Assembly: GCA_028287685.1 (NCBI GenBank)
Contig: JAQBPE010000133.1
Span: 1 to 32,804 of the forward strand
Source: Cyanobacteria bacterium RYN_339
Lineage (GTDB): Bacteria > Cyanobacteriota > Sericytochromatia > S15B-MN24 > JAQBPE01
Direction: 5' to 3'
Length of the DNA stretch: 32,804 nt
Shown piece after piece: positions 15,858-23,382 of this stretch. The notes under the pieces were generated by a model. That model saw nothing but the letters and a program-made list of their open reading frames with translations. It was not told where the DNA came from and made no database searches. Within the stretch, counting starts at the first letter, position 1. Each line of letters starts with the position of its first letter. A program made the position numbers and the translations under genes.

Positions 15858-16784
15858 TTAGTCGGGCACGGCGATTTCGCCCAGCAGCTCCGCGACGACG
15901 TCGCGGCGGGCGCCGGAGCCGGTGCGGTGGGCGAGCTGGATGCGGTGGGCCAGGACCGGGACGGCGGTGCGCCGGATGTCGTCGGGCGTCACGAAGTCGC
16001 GGCCTTCCAACCAGGCCATCGCCTGGCTCAGGCGCAGCCACAGCAGGCTGCCGCGCGGCGAAATGCCAATCGAGATCTGCCCGTGCTCGCGCGAGCGCTG
16101 GGCCACGCGCACGATGTAGCCTTGCAAGCTGTCGTCCACGCGGACTTGCCGCACGGACGCCTGCCAGACGGCCAGGTCTTGCGGCGAGATGGCGGCTTCG
16201 ACCACGCCCGAAGGCTGGGCGCCGATCGAGCGGGCCAGCAGCCGCTGCTCCTCGTCGGGCGTGGGGTAGCCCAGGCTGACGGCGATGGCGAAGCGGTCTA
16301 GCTGCGCCTCGGGCAGCGGGTAGGTGCCGTGGTGTTCCAGCGGGTTCTGGGTGGCGATTACGAGGAATGGCGGCGCCAGCGTGTGGGTCTCGCCGTCGAC
16401 CGTGACGCGGCTTTCTTCCATGGCTTCGAGCAAGCTCGACTGGGTGCGCGGGCTGGCGCGGTTGATCTCGTCTGCCAGCAGCACGTTGGCGAAGATCGGG
16501 CCGGGCACGAAGCGGAACTCGCCGCTGGCCGGGTTGAAGACATTCACGCCCGTAATGTCCGAGGGCAGCAGATCCGGCGAGAACTGCACGCGCTTCCAGG
16601 CGCCGCCCACGGCCTGCGCCAGGGTGCGCGCCAGCAAGGTCTTGCCCACGCCCGGCACGTCTTCCAGCAGCACGTGGCCGCCGGCCAGCAGCGTGGCCAC
16701 GACCAGCTTCAGCGTGGGCTCCTTGCCGATAATCACGGCCTGGAGGCTGTCCAACAGCCCCTGGCACGGGTGGGTCGTCAGCAT
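15858..16784 (-). CDS. MoxR-family AAA+ ATPase
   Basis: The 308-residue protein is a complete MoxR ATPase: Walker A GVGKT (45-49) in LLEDVPGVGKTLLA, Walker B VLLADE (101-106), sensor-1 region ATQNP (144-148), and the C-terminal lid with DDIRRTAVPVLAHRI. MoxR proteins act as chaperone-like ATPases that mature or activate partner complexes through metal-ion-site (VWA/DUF58) proteins. AAGGAG lies about five bases before the ATG. It is the first gene of the MoxR-DUF58-transglutaminase operon. Length and motifs are typical, and nothing is degraded. Confidence 0.96.
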   Translation of the reverse strand: MLTTHPCQGLLDSLQAVIIGKEPTLKLVVATLLAGGHVLLEDVPGVGKTLLARTLAQAVGGAWKRVQFSPDLLPSDITGVNVFNPASGEFRFVPGPIFANVLLADEINRASPRTQSSLLEAMEESRVTVDGETHTLAPPFLVIATQNPLEHHGTYPLPEAQLDRFAIAVSLGYPTPDEEQRLLARSIGAQPSGVVEAAISPQDLAVWQASVRQVRVDDSLQGYIVRVAQRSREHGQISIGISPRGSLLWLRLSQAMAWLEGRDFVTPDDIRRTAVPVLAHRIQLAHRTGSGARRDVVAELLGEIAVPD

Positions 16785-16856
16785 GCGGCTCCTTCCGGCG
16801 TCCTAACGTACGTCAGGCCCTTCATACCCGCTGCGGTTGACCCCCCAACGCAACGA

Positions 16857-16887
16857 GCGTGCCCCGGGGCTATTTCCCGGAGCACGC
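16857..16887 (-). terminator. Strong hairpin after the PLD-like gene (terminator candidate)
   Basis: The arms GCGTGC-CCCGGG and CCCGG-AGCACGC pair over 12 positions with one mismatch, around a seven-base loop. It lies 17 bases after the stop of the PLD-like gene and upstream of the MoxR operon. The following minus-strand bases (GCTCGTTGCGTT) are only moderately T-rich, so it is not a textbook intrinsic terminator. Confidence 0.45.
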
Positions 16888-16903
16888 CCTGCGTAAACCC
16901 TGG

Positions 16904-18178
16904 CTACGCGGTGCGGCGCGTGTCCGTGACGACCTTCCACTTGCCACCCGGGAAGCGCACCACGCCGACCTGGAGGTCGAGCACCTGGCGGGCGACCTTG
17001 GCGGGCGAGTAGCGGCTGACCACCCGGCCGATGGCGGCGAGCGCCGGCGCCAGCTTGGCGCTCAGCACGGTGCCGCGGCTCGGGGGCGTGGCGGCCTCGG
17101 ACTGGTCCCAGTCGTGGCGGAAGGCGGCGCGAACGCTCGCGATTTCCCGGCCGCCGCGGGCCTCCAGCAGCACCTCGCCGCCGGCGGCGAAGCCGGCCGC
17201 GGTCCAGGGCATCGAGCCGAACAGCACGGCCTCGCCGTCCACCACGCCGAAGCGCAGCTCCACGGCCAGGGCGGTGCCGGCGCGGTGGTAGCGGCGCACG
17301 GGCACGCCGGCGCGCTGCAGGCGGGCGATCGCCCCGGCCTGGCCGTTCAACCAACCACCTTCGCCGGCCTGGGAGCCCAGCAGGACCTTGACCTGCACGC
17401 CCCGGCGGTGCGCCGCGATCAGGGCCGCCACCACGGCGGGGTCGTCGACGCGGTCGCCCATCACCTCGATGGTGGTGCGGGCGCGCTGCAAGGCGCCGAG
17501 CACCAGGCCACGGGCCAGCTTGCGCTGGGGGCCGTTACCGCCGACGTGCACCTGGGACAGGGTGTCCGCGCGGCCCTGGCGGGCGTAGTCGCCCTGGTTC
17601 GCCAGGGGCATCGGCGTGCCGCCCGCATCGGCCCAGTCATGGTTGAACTGGCGGCCGATTTCGCCGGCGGCCTCGCCGGAAACGCGCCACAGGCCGCGGC
17701 GGGCGCGGCCGCCCAGGCCGGCGTGGCCCACCAGGGCGGTGCGGTCGTCGGCCACCATGAACTTGCCCACGGCGTTGGCGTTGGGCTGGCCACCACGGGC
17801 GACGCGGACGTTCAGGCCCTGGGCGCGGGCGGTGCGGACGGCTTCCGCGAAGGCGGGCGTCGACGGGCCCCAGGCCAACAGCTGAACGCGCAGGCCCTGG
17901 CGGGCGCGGCGGGCCAGCTGGCGGGCCAGCTCCTGGCCGGCGGGGCCCTTCAGGAGGTGGAAATCGGCCTTGATGGACGTGCGCGCTTCGTTGACCACTT
18001 CCATCAGCGCGCCCTGCAACTCCGTGGTGTCACCCAACAACTCGATGCGAGCCGCCAGGGCGCCGCCGGGCATGCCGGGCAAGACGTTGATGCCGCCGCT
18101 GCTGTCGCCGGGACGCGCGGCCTGCGAGCGGTACGCATGCCCGGTGGCGTTCGTCTGGCTCGTCAGGGTGTTCAGCAT
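16904..18178 (-). CDS. Phospholipase-D-fold protein with degenerate HKD motifs
   Basis: The 424-residue protein has two PLD-like repeats, as in cardiolipin synthases, but both catalytic motifs are damaged. The canonical pattern is H-x-K-x4-D. Repeat 1 reads V137-x-K139-x4-D144 (VGKFMVAD) and repeat 2 reads E307-x-R309-x4-D314 followed by GSMPW (321-325), so the nucleophilic histidines are missing in both. The framework strands (RVQLLAWG, VQVKVLLGS) are kept. No signal peptide is evident. AAGGAG precedes the ATG and a TATTAT -10 lies at 18212-18217. The C-terminal 60 residues (VLDLQVGVVRFPGGKWKV) are an extra segment. It is probably not a phosphodiesterase; a binding or structural role, or a different active site, is more likely. 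Confidence 0.7.
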   Translation of the reverse strand: MLNTLTSQTNATGHAYRSQAARPGDSSGGINVLPGMPGGALAARIELLGDTTELQGALMEVVNEARTSIKADFHLLKGPAGQELARQLARRARQGLRVQLLAWGPSTPAFAEAVRTARAQGLNVRVARGGQPNANAVGKFMVADDRTALVGHAGLGGRARRGLWRVSGEAAGEIGRQFNHDWADAGGTPMPLANQGDYARQGRADTLSQVHVGGNGPQRKLARGLVLGALQRARTTIEVMGDRVDDPAVVAALIAAHRRGVQVKVLLGSQAGEGGWLNGQAGAIARLQRAGVPVRRYHRAGTALAVELRFGVVDGEAVLFGSMPWTAAGFAAGGEVLLEARGGREIASVRAAFRHDWDQSEAATPPSRGTVLSAKLAPALAAIGRVVSRYSPAKVARQVLDLQVGVVRFPGGKWKVVTDTRRTA

Positions 18179-18211
18179 GCGGGATTCTCCTTAACTACCC
18201 TTTACTTGTAG

Positions 18212-18217
18212 ATAATA
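18212..18217 (-). promoter_or_regulatory. -10 box TATTAT of the PLD-like gene
   Basis: On the minus strand TATTAT (five of six matches) lies 34 bases before the ATG, predicting a leader of about 27 bases that includes the AAGGAG ribosome site. The region is markedly AT-rich for this genome. No -35 match is seen. Confidence 0.4.
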
Positions 18218-18241
18218 TTTCCCTAACCTTGCTTAATCTAG

Positions 18242-18278
18242 AAAAAAACTTCCCGGGGCCTAAAATGGCGCCGGGAAG
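18242..18278 (-). terminator. Intrinsic terminator of the FAH-family gene
   Basis: Reading the minus strand, CTTCCCGG and CCGGGAAG (arms at 18271-18278 and 18249-18256) form an eight-base-pair stem, extended by inner GCC/GGC pairs, followed at once by seven T residues (18242-18248). It starts about 47 bases after the FAH gene stop. Confidence 0.85.
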
Positions 18279-18325
18279 CGGGTTTGAGGTGTTAATAAAC
18301 CGCGCGGAGTGGGGATAACCTGAAA

Positions 18326-18946
18326 TTAATCTTTGACGGGATTCCTCAACGTGCCGATTCCCTCGATCCACACTTCGACCACGTCTCCAGCCTTCATCGG
18401 CCCAACCCCGCTCGGCGTGCCCGTGCTGATCAGGTCGCCCGGCTCGAGCGTCATGATCGCGCTCAGGTAGGCGATCAGGCGCGGGATCGGGAAGATCAAC
18501 TGGCTCGTGCGGCCGTGCTGCACCACCTCGCCGTTCAGGAGGGTCTTGAGCTCGAGGTCGGCCGGGTCGAGGTCGGTGATGATCACGGGGCCGCAAGGCG
18601 CGAAGGTGTCGAAGCCCTTCGCACGCGTCCACTGGCCGTCGGTCTTCTGGAGGTCGCGCGCCGTCACGTCGTTCATGATGGTGTAGCCGCCGATCATCGC
18701 CAGCGCGTCGGCCTCGGCCACGTCCTTGCAGCGCTTGCCGATGACGACGACCAGCTCGCCCTCGTAGTCAACGCGCTGGGACACGCGGGGCAAGACGATC
18801 GCCTCGCCGTCCGCGATCAAGGCGCTCGGCGGCTTCATGAAGACCAGGGGCTCCGCGGGCACGTCGTTGCCCAGCTCCTTGGCGTGGTCCGCGTAGTTCC
18901 GCCCGATGCACAGGATCTTGGAAGGGGTAACGAGCATGCCGGGCAT
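18326..18946 (-). CDS. Fumarylacetoacetate hydrolase (FAH) family protein, acylpyruvase-like
   Basis: The 206-residue protein matches the short FAHD1/acylpyruvate hydrolase-type members, which cleave C-C bonds or decarboxylate small keto acids in the cytoplasm. Metal ligands are E62 and E64 in [11 protein letters not shown] and D93 in [14 protein letters not shown]. Other family blocks are [11 protein letters not shown] (110-120), NGEVVQ (138-143) and [17 protein letters not shown] (167-183). AAAGG lies seven bases before the ATG at 18946, and the family alignment starts there, so upstream in-frame sequence was excluded. It is divergent from the YgiT-type gene with 62 bases between them, and ends in a strong terminator. 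The natural substrate cannot be assigned. Confidence 0.93.
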   Translation of the reverse strand: MPGMLVTPSKILCIGRNYADHAKELGNDVPAEPLVFMKPPSALIADGEAIVLPRVSQRVDYEGELVVVIGKRCKDVAEADALAMIGGYTIMNDVTARDLQKTDGQWTRAKGFDTFAPCGPVIITDLDPADLELKTLLNGEVVQHGRTSQLIFPIPRLIAYLSAIMTLEPGDLISTGTPSGVGPMKAGDVVEVWIEGIGTLRNPVKD

Positions 18947-18993
18947 GATAACGCCTTTTGGCCATGTCGTGCTGGAGCGCGCAAGGGCGCCCC

Positions 18994-19002
18994 TGGTAAG
19001 CT
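18994..19002 (+). promoter_or_regulatory. Extended -10 TGG-TAAGCT of the YgiT-type gene (predicted leaderless)
   Basis: TAAGCT (18997-19002) fits the TANNNT core and carries an upstream TG extension. Six bases separate it from the ATG at 19009, which would place +1 on the A of the start codon. No Shine-Dalgarno or -35 is visible. Confidence 0.4.
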
Positions 19003-19008
19003 GGGCGC

Positions 19009-19197
19009 ATGCAGTGCGTGTTGTGTGAAGGCGAGACGGCACCCCGGCTGGTCAGGACCGACATGGTCTTGCGGGGCCAACGGGTCTGGCTGCTGGATAT
19101 CCCAGCAGACGTCTGCAAGGGCTGCGGCGAGCCGTACTTCGAGCTGGCCATCTACGAAGAGATGGAGCGCGAGGCGCTCGAGCGGCTTACGGGCTAA
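19009..19197 (+). CDS. YgiT-type zinc-finger protein (orphan antitoxin-like)
   Basis: The 62-residue protein has two CxxC pairs, CVLC (3-6) and CKGC (36-39), the latter in [13 protein letters not shown]. This is the YgiT/MqsA N-terminal zinc-finger signature, including the strand after the first pair that is usually beta-rich. MqsA itself has a C-terminal DNA-binding HTH domain; this protein ends right after the zinc domain with a short helix ([13 protein letters not shown]). Such short YgiT-type proteins are usually found next to a small toxin gene, but the neighbours are a divergent FAH gene and a convergent LolA-like gene. It is therefore an orphan or has a non-toxin role. Confidence 0.85.
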   Translation: MQCVLCEGETAPRLVRTDMVLRGQRVWLLDIPADVCKGCGEPYFELAIYEEMEREALERLTG

Positions 19198-19214
19198 AGA
19201 ACGAGCGCCTGCGG

Positions 19215-20009
19215 CTACAGAACGAAGGTATCCGAGTTCGGGTGGGGGTTCCACGAGAACTTCAGGAACGAGTGGTCGATCACCTTGGTCGTGCCGTTGT
19301 ACATCACCAGCCGCCGGATCGCGGAGGTGGCCGGGTCGATGCCCACCACCTCGCGGGTGATCTCCTTGTCCAGGTAGTGGATGTGGTCTACCTGGACCAT
19401 CTTGACCGGCGTGCCCTCGACGACGGCGTCGCCCACCACGGTCCAGACCGCGGTCGCGGCCGTCAGGCGCTCGATGATGGACTTGGGGTTGTTCTCCGTG
19501 AACTTGTGGTTCCGGTTGTTGCTCAGCTTGGCGTCCGACGCCTGGAAGTGGAACGGGAAGATGCTGAGCAGGCCCTTGGCGCGCGCCGTGACGTCCACGC
19601 CGTTGGTGGTGACCAGCGCAGCGCCCACCAGCAGCGGATTGGAGGTGGTGACCACCTCCGCGCGGGTCTTGTTGGGCTTGAACCAGAGCAGCTTGGCCTG
19701 GGTGGTCGCCTTGCGCAGCTCGTCCACGTGCTGGCCGGCCTTGAAGTTGCCTTGGCTGTAGCTCTTGATCTCGGAGTCGAAGCCGGTGCAGCGCTGGTAG
19801 GCCGTGCGCAGACCTTGGAGCATCTTGATGCCCTCGGTCTGACCGGGGCCGGCCTGCTGGCCGGGCTGCGCGGCCACGGGGGCCAGCGGGATCGCGTCGA
19901 GCGCGTTGTCGGTCAGGATCGGGCGCGTGGCGGTGCCGGGGGCCTGGCCGCAACCGGCAAGCAAGGCCATGAGCGCGAACGCTGCTACTTTCTGCGACGA
20001 GCGACCCAT
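19215..20009 (-). CDS. LolA-like fold lipoprotein
   Basis: The 264-residue protein has a lipoprotein signal (MGRSSQKVAAFALMALLAGC), with the lipobox LAGC and the acylated cysteine at residue 20. A proline/glutamine-rich linker (about 25-60) follows, then a beta-rich domain of about 200 residues resembling LolA/DUF1571-type outer-membrane-lipoprotein-sorting proteins (blocks TTQAKLLWFKPNKTRAEV, YLDKEITREVVGIDP and IRRLVMYNG). AAGGGG lies eight bases before the ATG; an in-frame GTG at 20018 would place the ribosome site too close. Classical LolA is soluble in the periplasm, so a lipid anchor is unusual. It may bind a lipid or lipoprotein at the membrane. Family assignment is moderate. Confidence 0.7.
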   Translation of the reverse strand: MGRSSQKVAAFALMALLAGCGQAPGTATRPILTDNALDAIPLAPVAAQPGQQAGPGQTEGIKMLQGLRTAYQRCTGFDSEIKSYSQGNFKAGQHVDELRKATTQAKLLWFKPNKTRAEVVTTSNPLLVGAALVTTNGVDVTARAKGLLSIFPFHFQASDAKLSNNRNHKFTENNPKSIIERLTAATAVWTVVGDAVVEGTPVKMVQVDHIHYLDKEITREVVGIDPATSAIRRLVMYNGTTKVIDHSFLKFSWNPHPNSDTFVL

Positions 20010-20097
20010 CCAATCCACCCCTTACTCTGGCGTTAATACCAGTATCGGGATGGCGGGACGGGACTGTCTTAAATTCAGGCAGTCTCCGCGTTAACCT

Positions 20098-20730
20098 TTA
20101 CTTATGCAGCACGCGCCGGCGCTCTTCGGCCGGCAGGGCGTCCCAGTAGCGCTGGAAGGTGCGCAGGTAGGACAACTTGGGCTGCTGGAAGGCATGGTGG
20201 AAGCGGTGCTCGTCCAGCTCCTCCAGGGCGCGCTCCAACGGCCAGCCGTCGTGCGCCAGCCGGTAGCACGCGGCCACCACGCCCGTCCGATCCGCGCCGT
20301 GGTAGCAGTGGAAGAAGACCTGGCCCATCTTGGGGTCGCAGACGGTGTGCAGGAAGGCCAGCACTTGGGTGTGGGTGGGCGCGGCCATGGGGTCCATCGG
20401 GTAGAACAGGTAGTCCATGCCCAACGAGCGCACCAGGACTTCCTCCTGGGGCGCTTCCGGCCGGAGGTTGATCACGGTCTGCACGCCCATCTCCGCGAGC
20501 GAACGGAAGCCGTCCCGGCCCGGCTGCGCGCCGCGGCTGAGGCGGGGGCCGAGGTGGCTGTAATTGTCCAGCCAGGGCCGCTCGCGATCGGGCGTAATCA
20601 GCTTGTAGAGCACGTTCGTGACGCGCTCCCACAGCGAACGCCGCGGGGCGACCTCCGCCGGCCAGGCGTAGGCGTCCAAAGATACGGTGCCGGCACCATT
20701 GGCCAGCACGGCGTCATACAACGCGCTCAT
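20098..20730 (-). CDS. Dual-specificity / atypical tyrosine phosphatase
   Basis: The 210-residue protein contains the cysteine phosphatase signature HCYHGADRTG, with catalytic C142 and R148 (C-x5-R). Upstream blocks RGAQPGRDGFRSLAEMG and VINLR match the bacterial DSP-like families that begin with a (R)SGQP-type strand. D113 in YPMDPMA is the likely general acid. No signal peptide or membrane helix is seen, so it is presumably cytoplasmic. GGGGGA precedes the ATG. A near-consensus CRP-type palindrome lies about 48-65 bases upstream, so catabolite- or cAMP-type control is likely. Substrates could be phosphoproteins, such as the Wzc-type kinase, or inositol-type phosphates; neither is shown. Confidence 0.88.
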   Translation of the reverse strand: MSALYDAVLANGAGTVSLDAYAWPAEVAPRRSLWERVTNVLYKLITPDRERPWLDNYSHLGPRLSRGAQPGRDGFRSLAEMGVQTVINLRPEAPQEEVLVRSLGMDYLFYPMDPMAAPTHTQVLAFLHTVCDPKMGQVFFHCYHGADRTGVVAACYRLAHDGWPLERALEELDEHRFHHAFQQPKLSYLRTFQRYWDALPAEERRRVLHK

Positions 20731-20777
20731 GCAGATCCCCCGCCATTTGAATCCCCGTTATGGTCATACCCTTGCTT

Positions 20778-20795
20778 GTGTGATCTTTATCACAC
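20778..20795 (-). promoter_or_regulatory. Near-consensus CRP-type operator upstream of the phosphatase gene
   Basis: GTGTGATCTTTATCACAC is a perfect inverted repeat with seven-base arms around CTTT. It contains TGTGA-N6-TCACA and is close to the full CRP consensus (TGTGATCTAGATCACA). It is centred about 56 bases before the phosphatase ATG in the longest gene-free gap of the window, a plausible activator position. No -35 match is evident, which fits an activator-dependent promoter. Confidence 0.6.
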
Positions 20796-20879
20796 GGCTG
20801 GTTTCGTGTACAAAACCTCAACGCGATCGGACATGCCGACGGCGGGGCGGATCTGGAAAGAGGCATGGCTGGATCATGA

Positions 20880-20915
20880 ACGCCCCGCGCGAGTTTCGTA
20901 CTCGACACGGGGCGT
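20880..20915 (-). terminator. Nested hairpin after the HNH gene (terminator candidate)
   Basis: The outer arms ACGCCCCG / CGGGGCGT (eight pairs) enclose an inner CGAGT / ACTCG stem with a TTCGT loop. It lies 17 bases beyond the HNH stop. No T-run follows on the minus strand, so it could be a Rho-assisted terminator or another structured RNA element. Confidence 0.45.
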
Positions 20916-20931
20916 CAGGAGCGGAACGAGA

Positions 20932-21408
20932 TCAAGTCCAGCCGAGCAGTTTATTCCAGAGGTCGTGGGAGATGTCGAGGGCCCTGGGCGCCTTGGGCAG
21001 CTTGGCGAGCTGCATGTAGCACTCCTCGGGGCGGCGATCGCCCTTCTTGTTGTTGCACGTGACGCACGCCGTGACGAGGTTCTCCCAGGTGTCCTTGCCG
21101 CCGCGGGCGCGGGGCGTGACGTGGTCCAGCGTGAGGTTCTGCTTGGAACCGCAGTACTGGCACAGGTGGGCGTCACGGCGGAAGATCGCCTGGCGCGTGG
21201 GGCGCATCGACTCGTAGTAGCGGACGAAGACCGCCTTGACCAGGAGCCGGATGGCCATCGGGACGCGCAGCACGACGGAGGGCGAGCGCAGCACTTCGTC
21301 GGAGTCCTTCACGGAGACGGCCTTGCCCAAGTACATCAGGCGAATGGCCTTCTCCACGCCGCACGTGTAGAGGGGCTGGTAGGTACTACTCAAAACCAGT
21401 ACCTGCAT
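20932..21408 (-). CDS. HNH endonuclease family protein
   Basis: The 158-residue protein belongs to the stand-alone HNH family widespread in cyanobacteria and many other bacteria, beginning MQVLVLSSTYQPL. The HNH core is intact: zinc cysteines C83/C86 (CQYCG) and C115/C118 (CVTCN), the catalytic D95-H96 in LTLDHVTPR, N110 in TWENL and N119 in CNNKKG. It probably makes metal-dependent DNA cuts or nicks, but the cellular role of this family is not known and it is not part of a restriction or phage module here. GGAGG lies about eight bases before the ATG. A TATAGT -10 at 21544-21549 would give a leader of about 130 bases. Confidence 0.92.
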   Translation of the reverse strand: MQVLVLSSTYQPLYTCGVEKAIRLMYLGKAVSVKDSDEVLRSPSVVLRVPMAIRLLVKAVFVRYYESMRPTRQAIFRRDAHLCQYCGSKQNLTLDHVTPRARGGKDTWENLVTACVTCNNKKGDRRPEECYMQLAKLPKAPRALDISHDLWNKLLGWT

Positions 21409-21543
21409 ATGCAGGGTCCTCCGTGAAACAGCGTGATCCTAGTGGTCGATGATGGTAGCCCTTCGTAAGAAGATGATATGCCGAAGCTGAAGGCCCTGGA
21501 AAGCGACGAGCAAGCATTGCGGCTTGCAAGCGTTCCCAAGGCC

Positions 21544-21549
21544 ACTATA
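21544..21549 (-). promoter_or_regulatory. -10 box TATAGT upstream of the HNH gene
   Basis: TATAGT on the minus strand sits within GGGTATAGTGGC, the same 12 bases as at the GT4 promoter. The ATG is about 135 bases downstream, so the transcript would carry a leader containing the small palindrome GCTTGCAAGC. A nearer start point cannot be excluded. Confidence 0.4.
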
Positions 21550-21566
21550 CCCAAACTGCCCTTAAT

Positions 21567-21583
21567 TCCCACGTGATGTGGGA
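21567..21583 (-). terminator. Hairpin after proS
   Basis: TCCCAC / GTGGGA form a six-pair stem with a five-base loop, 8 bases after the proS stop codon on the minus strand, followed by ATTAAGG. The T-tract is poor, so termination strength is uncertain. Confidence 0.4.
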
Positions 21584-21590
21584 TACAGGG

Positions 21591-23339
21591 TCAAGCGTGG
21601 ACGGTTTGCCTGTCCTCCCGGGCCGCGGCGATCGCCGCGTCCACGAGGCGCTTGATCTCCGCGATGGCGCCATCTATAGGCAGGTTGCGCTTCTCGCCGG
21701 TGGCGCGTTCCGCGAACTCCACCTCGCCGGTGGCCAGCGTCTTGCCGGCCGTCAGCCGGAACGGGATGCCAATCAGCTCCGCGTCCTTGAACTTCACGCC
21801 GGCCCGCTCCTCGCGGTCGTCGATCAGGGCTTCCACGCCGGCCTTGCGGGCCTCCGCGTAGAGCTGCTCGGCGGCCAGCATCTGCGCCTCGTCCTTCACG
21901 TTCACGGGCACGATCACCACGTGGTACGGCGCGATGGGCACCGGCCACTTGATGCCGTTCTCGTCATGGTGGGCCTCCACCGCGGCCTGGGCCGTGCGGG
22001 TGATGCCGATGCCGTAGCAGCCCATGATGAACTGCTGCTCCGTGCCGTCCGTCGCCGTGAAGGTGGCGTTCATGCTGGCCGAGTACTTGGTGCCCAGCTT
22101 GAAGATGTTGCCCACCTCGATGCCGCGCGCGGCCTTCAGCTTGCCGCCGGCGCAGCGCGGACAGCCTTGGTCCAGCTGCGCGACGCGCACGTCCACCCAG
22201 TCGGTGGGCGTGAAGTCGCCGCCCCAGTTGGCGTCGACCCAGTGGACGTCGGGCGTGTTGTTCGCCATAACCAGGTTGGTCTGGCCTTCCAACGATCGGT
22301 CCACCAGCGTGCGGGCGGTCTTCAGGCCCACGGGCCCCACGAAGCCCGGGGCGACGCCGGCCAGCTCGCGGACCTCTTCCTCGGTGGCGAGGCGCAGCTC
22401 GTTGCTGTTCAGCGCGTTGCCCAGCTTGACCTCGTTGACGGCCAGGTCGCCGCGGATCACGACGGCGATCTTCTGGCCGTCCGCCACGTACAGCAGCGTC
22501 TTGGCGATCTGCTGGGGCTGGCAGCCGAGGTGCTTGCAGAGCTGATCGATCGTGCGGGTCGCGGGCGTCTCCACCTGCTTGCGCGTCCCGGCGGCGCCAC
22601 CGTCCCAGGCCGCGAGCGTCGACTCCGCGCGTTCGACGTTGGCGGCGTAGTCGCAGCTGTCGCAGTACAAGAGCGCGTTCTCGCCGGCGTCGGTCTCGAC
22701 GACCACCATGAACTCGTGCGCGCCGGTGCCGCCAATCGCGCCCACGTCGGACTCGACCGGGCGGGTATCGAGGCCGCAGCGCTTGAAGATCCGGGTGTAG
22801 GCGTCGGCCATGTTCTTGTACTCGCGCTCGAGATCGGCCTGGTCCACGTGGAAGGAGTAGGCGTCCTTCATTATGAACTCGCGGCCGCGCAGCAGGCCGA
22901 AGCGCGGGCGGATCTCGTCGCGCACCTTGGTCTGCATCTGGTAGAGGTTGATGGGCAGCTGGCGGTAGGACCGCACGGTGCCGCGCACGATGTCGGTGAT
23001 GACCTCTTCGTGCGTGGGGCCGAGCACCTCGTCGCGGTCGTGGCGGTTCTTGAAGCGCACCAGCTCCTTGCCGTACTTCTGCCAGCGGCCGGTCTCCATC
23101 CACAGCTCGGCGGGGATCATGACCGGCATGTTCAGCTCCTGTGCGCCCGCCGCGTCCATTTCCTCGCGCACGATTTGCTCGACCTTCTTGGTCACGCGCC
23201 ACATCAGGGGCAGCAAGTTGTACACGCCGGGGCTCAGGCGCCGGATGTAGCCCGCGCGGGCAAGCAGTTGGTGCGAGACGATTTCGGCGTCGGCCGGGAC
23301 CTCGCGGAGCGTGGGTGCCAGCAGCTGGGACATGCGCAT
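21591..23339 (-). CDS. proS: Prolyl-tRNA synthetase
   Basis: The 582-residue enzyme charges tRNA-Pro with proline. It is the bacterial type with an inserted editing domain. The class II motifs are present: motif 1 with GAQELNMPVM (65-74); the RDEVLGPTHEE block (102-112); motif 2 with RDEIRPRFGLLRGREFIMKDAYSF-type sequence (about 140-163); and motif 3 GCYGIGITR (about 440-448). The editing (INS) region lies between motifs 2 and 3 at about 225-390, and the anticodon-binding domain follows 465. Length is normal (E. coli ProS is 572 residues). GAGG lies about ten bases before the ATG at 23339. It is bracketed by terminator hairpins, so it is probably monocistronic. Confidence 0.97.
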   Translation of the reverse strand: MRMSQLLAPTLREVPADAEIVSHQLLARAGYIRRLSPGVYNLLPLMWRVTKKVEQIVREEMDAAGAQELNMPVMIPAELWMETGRWQKYGKELVRFKNRHDRDEVLGPTHEEVITDIVRGTVRSYRQLPINLYQMQTKVRDEIRPRFGLLRGREFIMKDAYSFHVDQADLEREYKNMADAYTRIFKRCGLDTRPVESDVGAIGGTGAHEFMVVVETDAGENALLYCDSCDYAANVERAESTLAAWDGGAAGTRKQVETPATRTIDQLCKHLGCQPQQIAKTLLYVADGQKIAVVIRGDLAVNEVKLGNALNSNELRLATEEEVRELAGVAPGFVGPVGLKTARTLVDRSLEGQTNLVMANNTPDVHWVDANWGGDFTPTDWVDVRVAQLDQGCPRCAGGKLKAARGIEVGNIFKLGTKYSASMNATFTATDGTEQQFIMGCYGIGITRTAQAAVEAHHDENGIKWPVPIAPYHVVIVPVNVKDEAQMLAAEQLYAEARKAGVEALIDDREERAGVKFKDAELIGIPFRLTAGKTLATGEVEFAERATGEKRNLPIDGAIAEIKRLVDAAIAAAREDRQTVHA

Positions 23340-23382
23340 GGGGATGACCTCGTGGGAGTGGGAATGAACGCCCCATCATAGC

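Noticed and set aside
21478-21576. 32-codon plus-strand ORF between HNH and proS
   Set aside because: Weak ribosome site, no promoter nearby, and it lies within the leader predicted for HNH; nothing supports translation.
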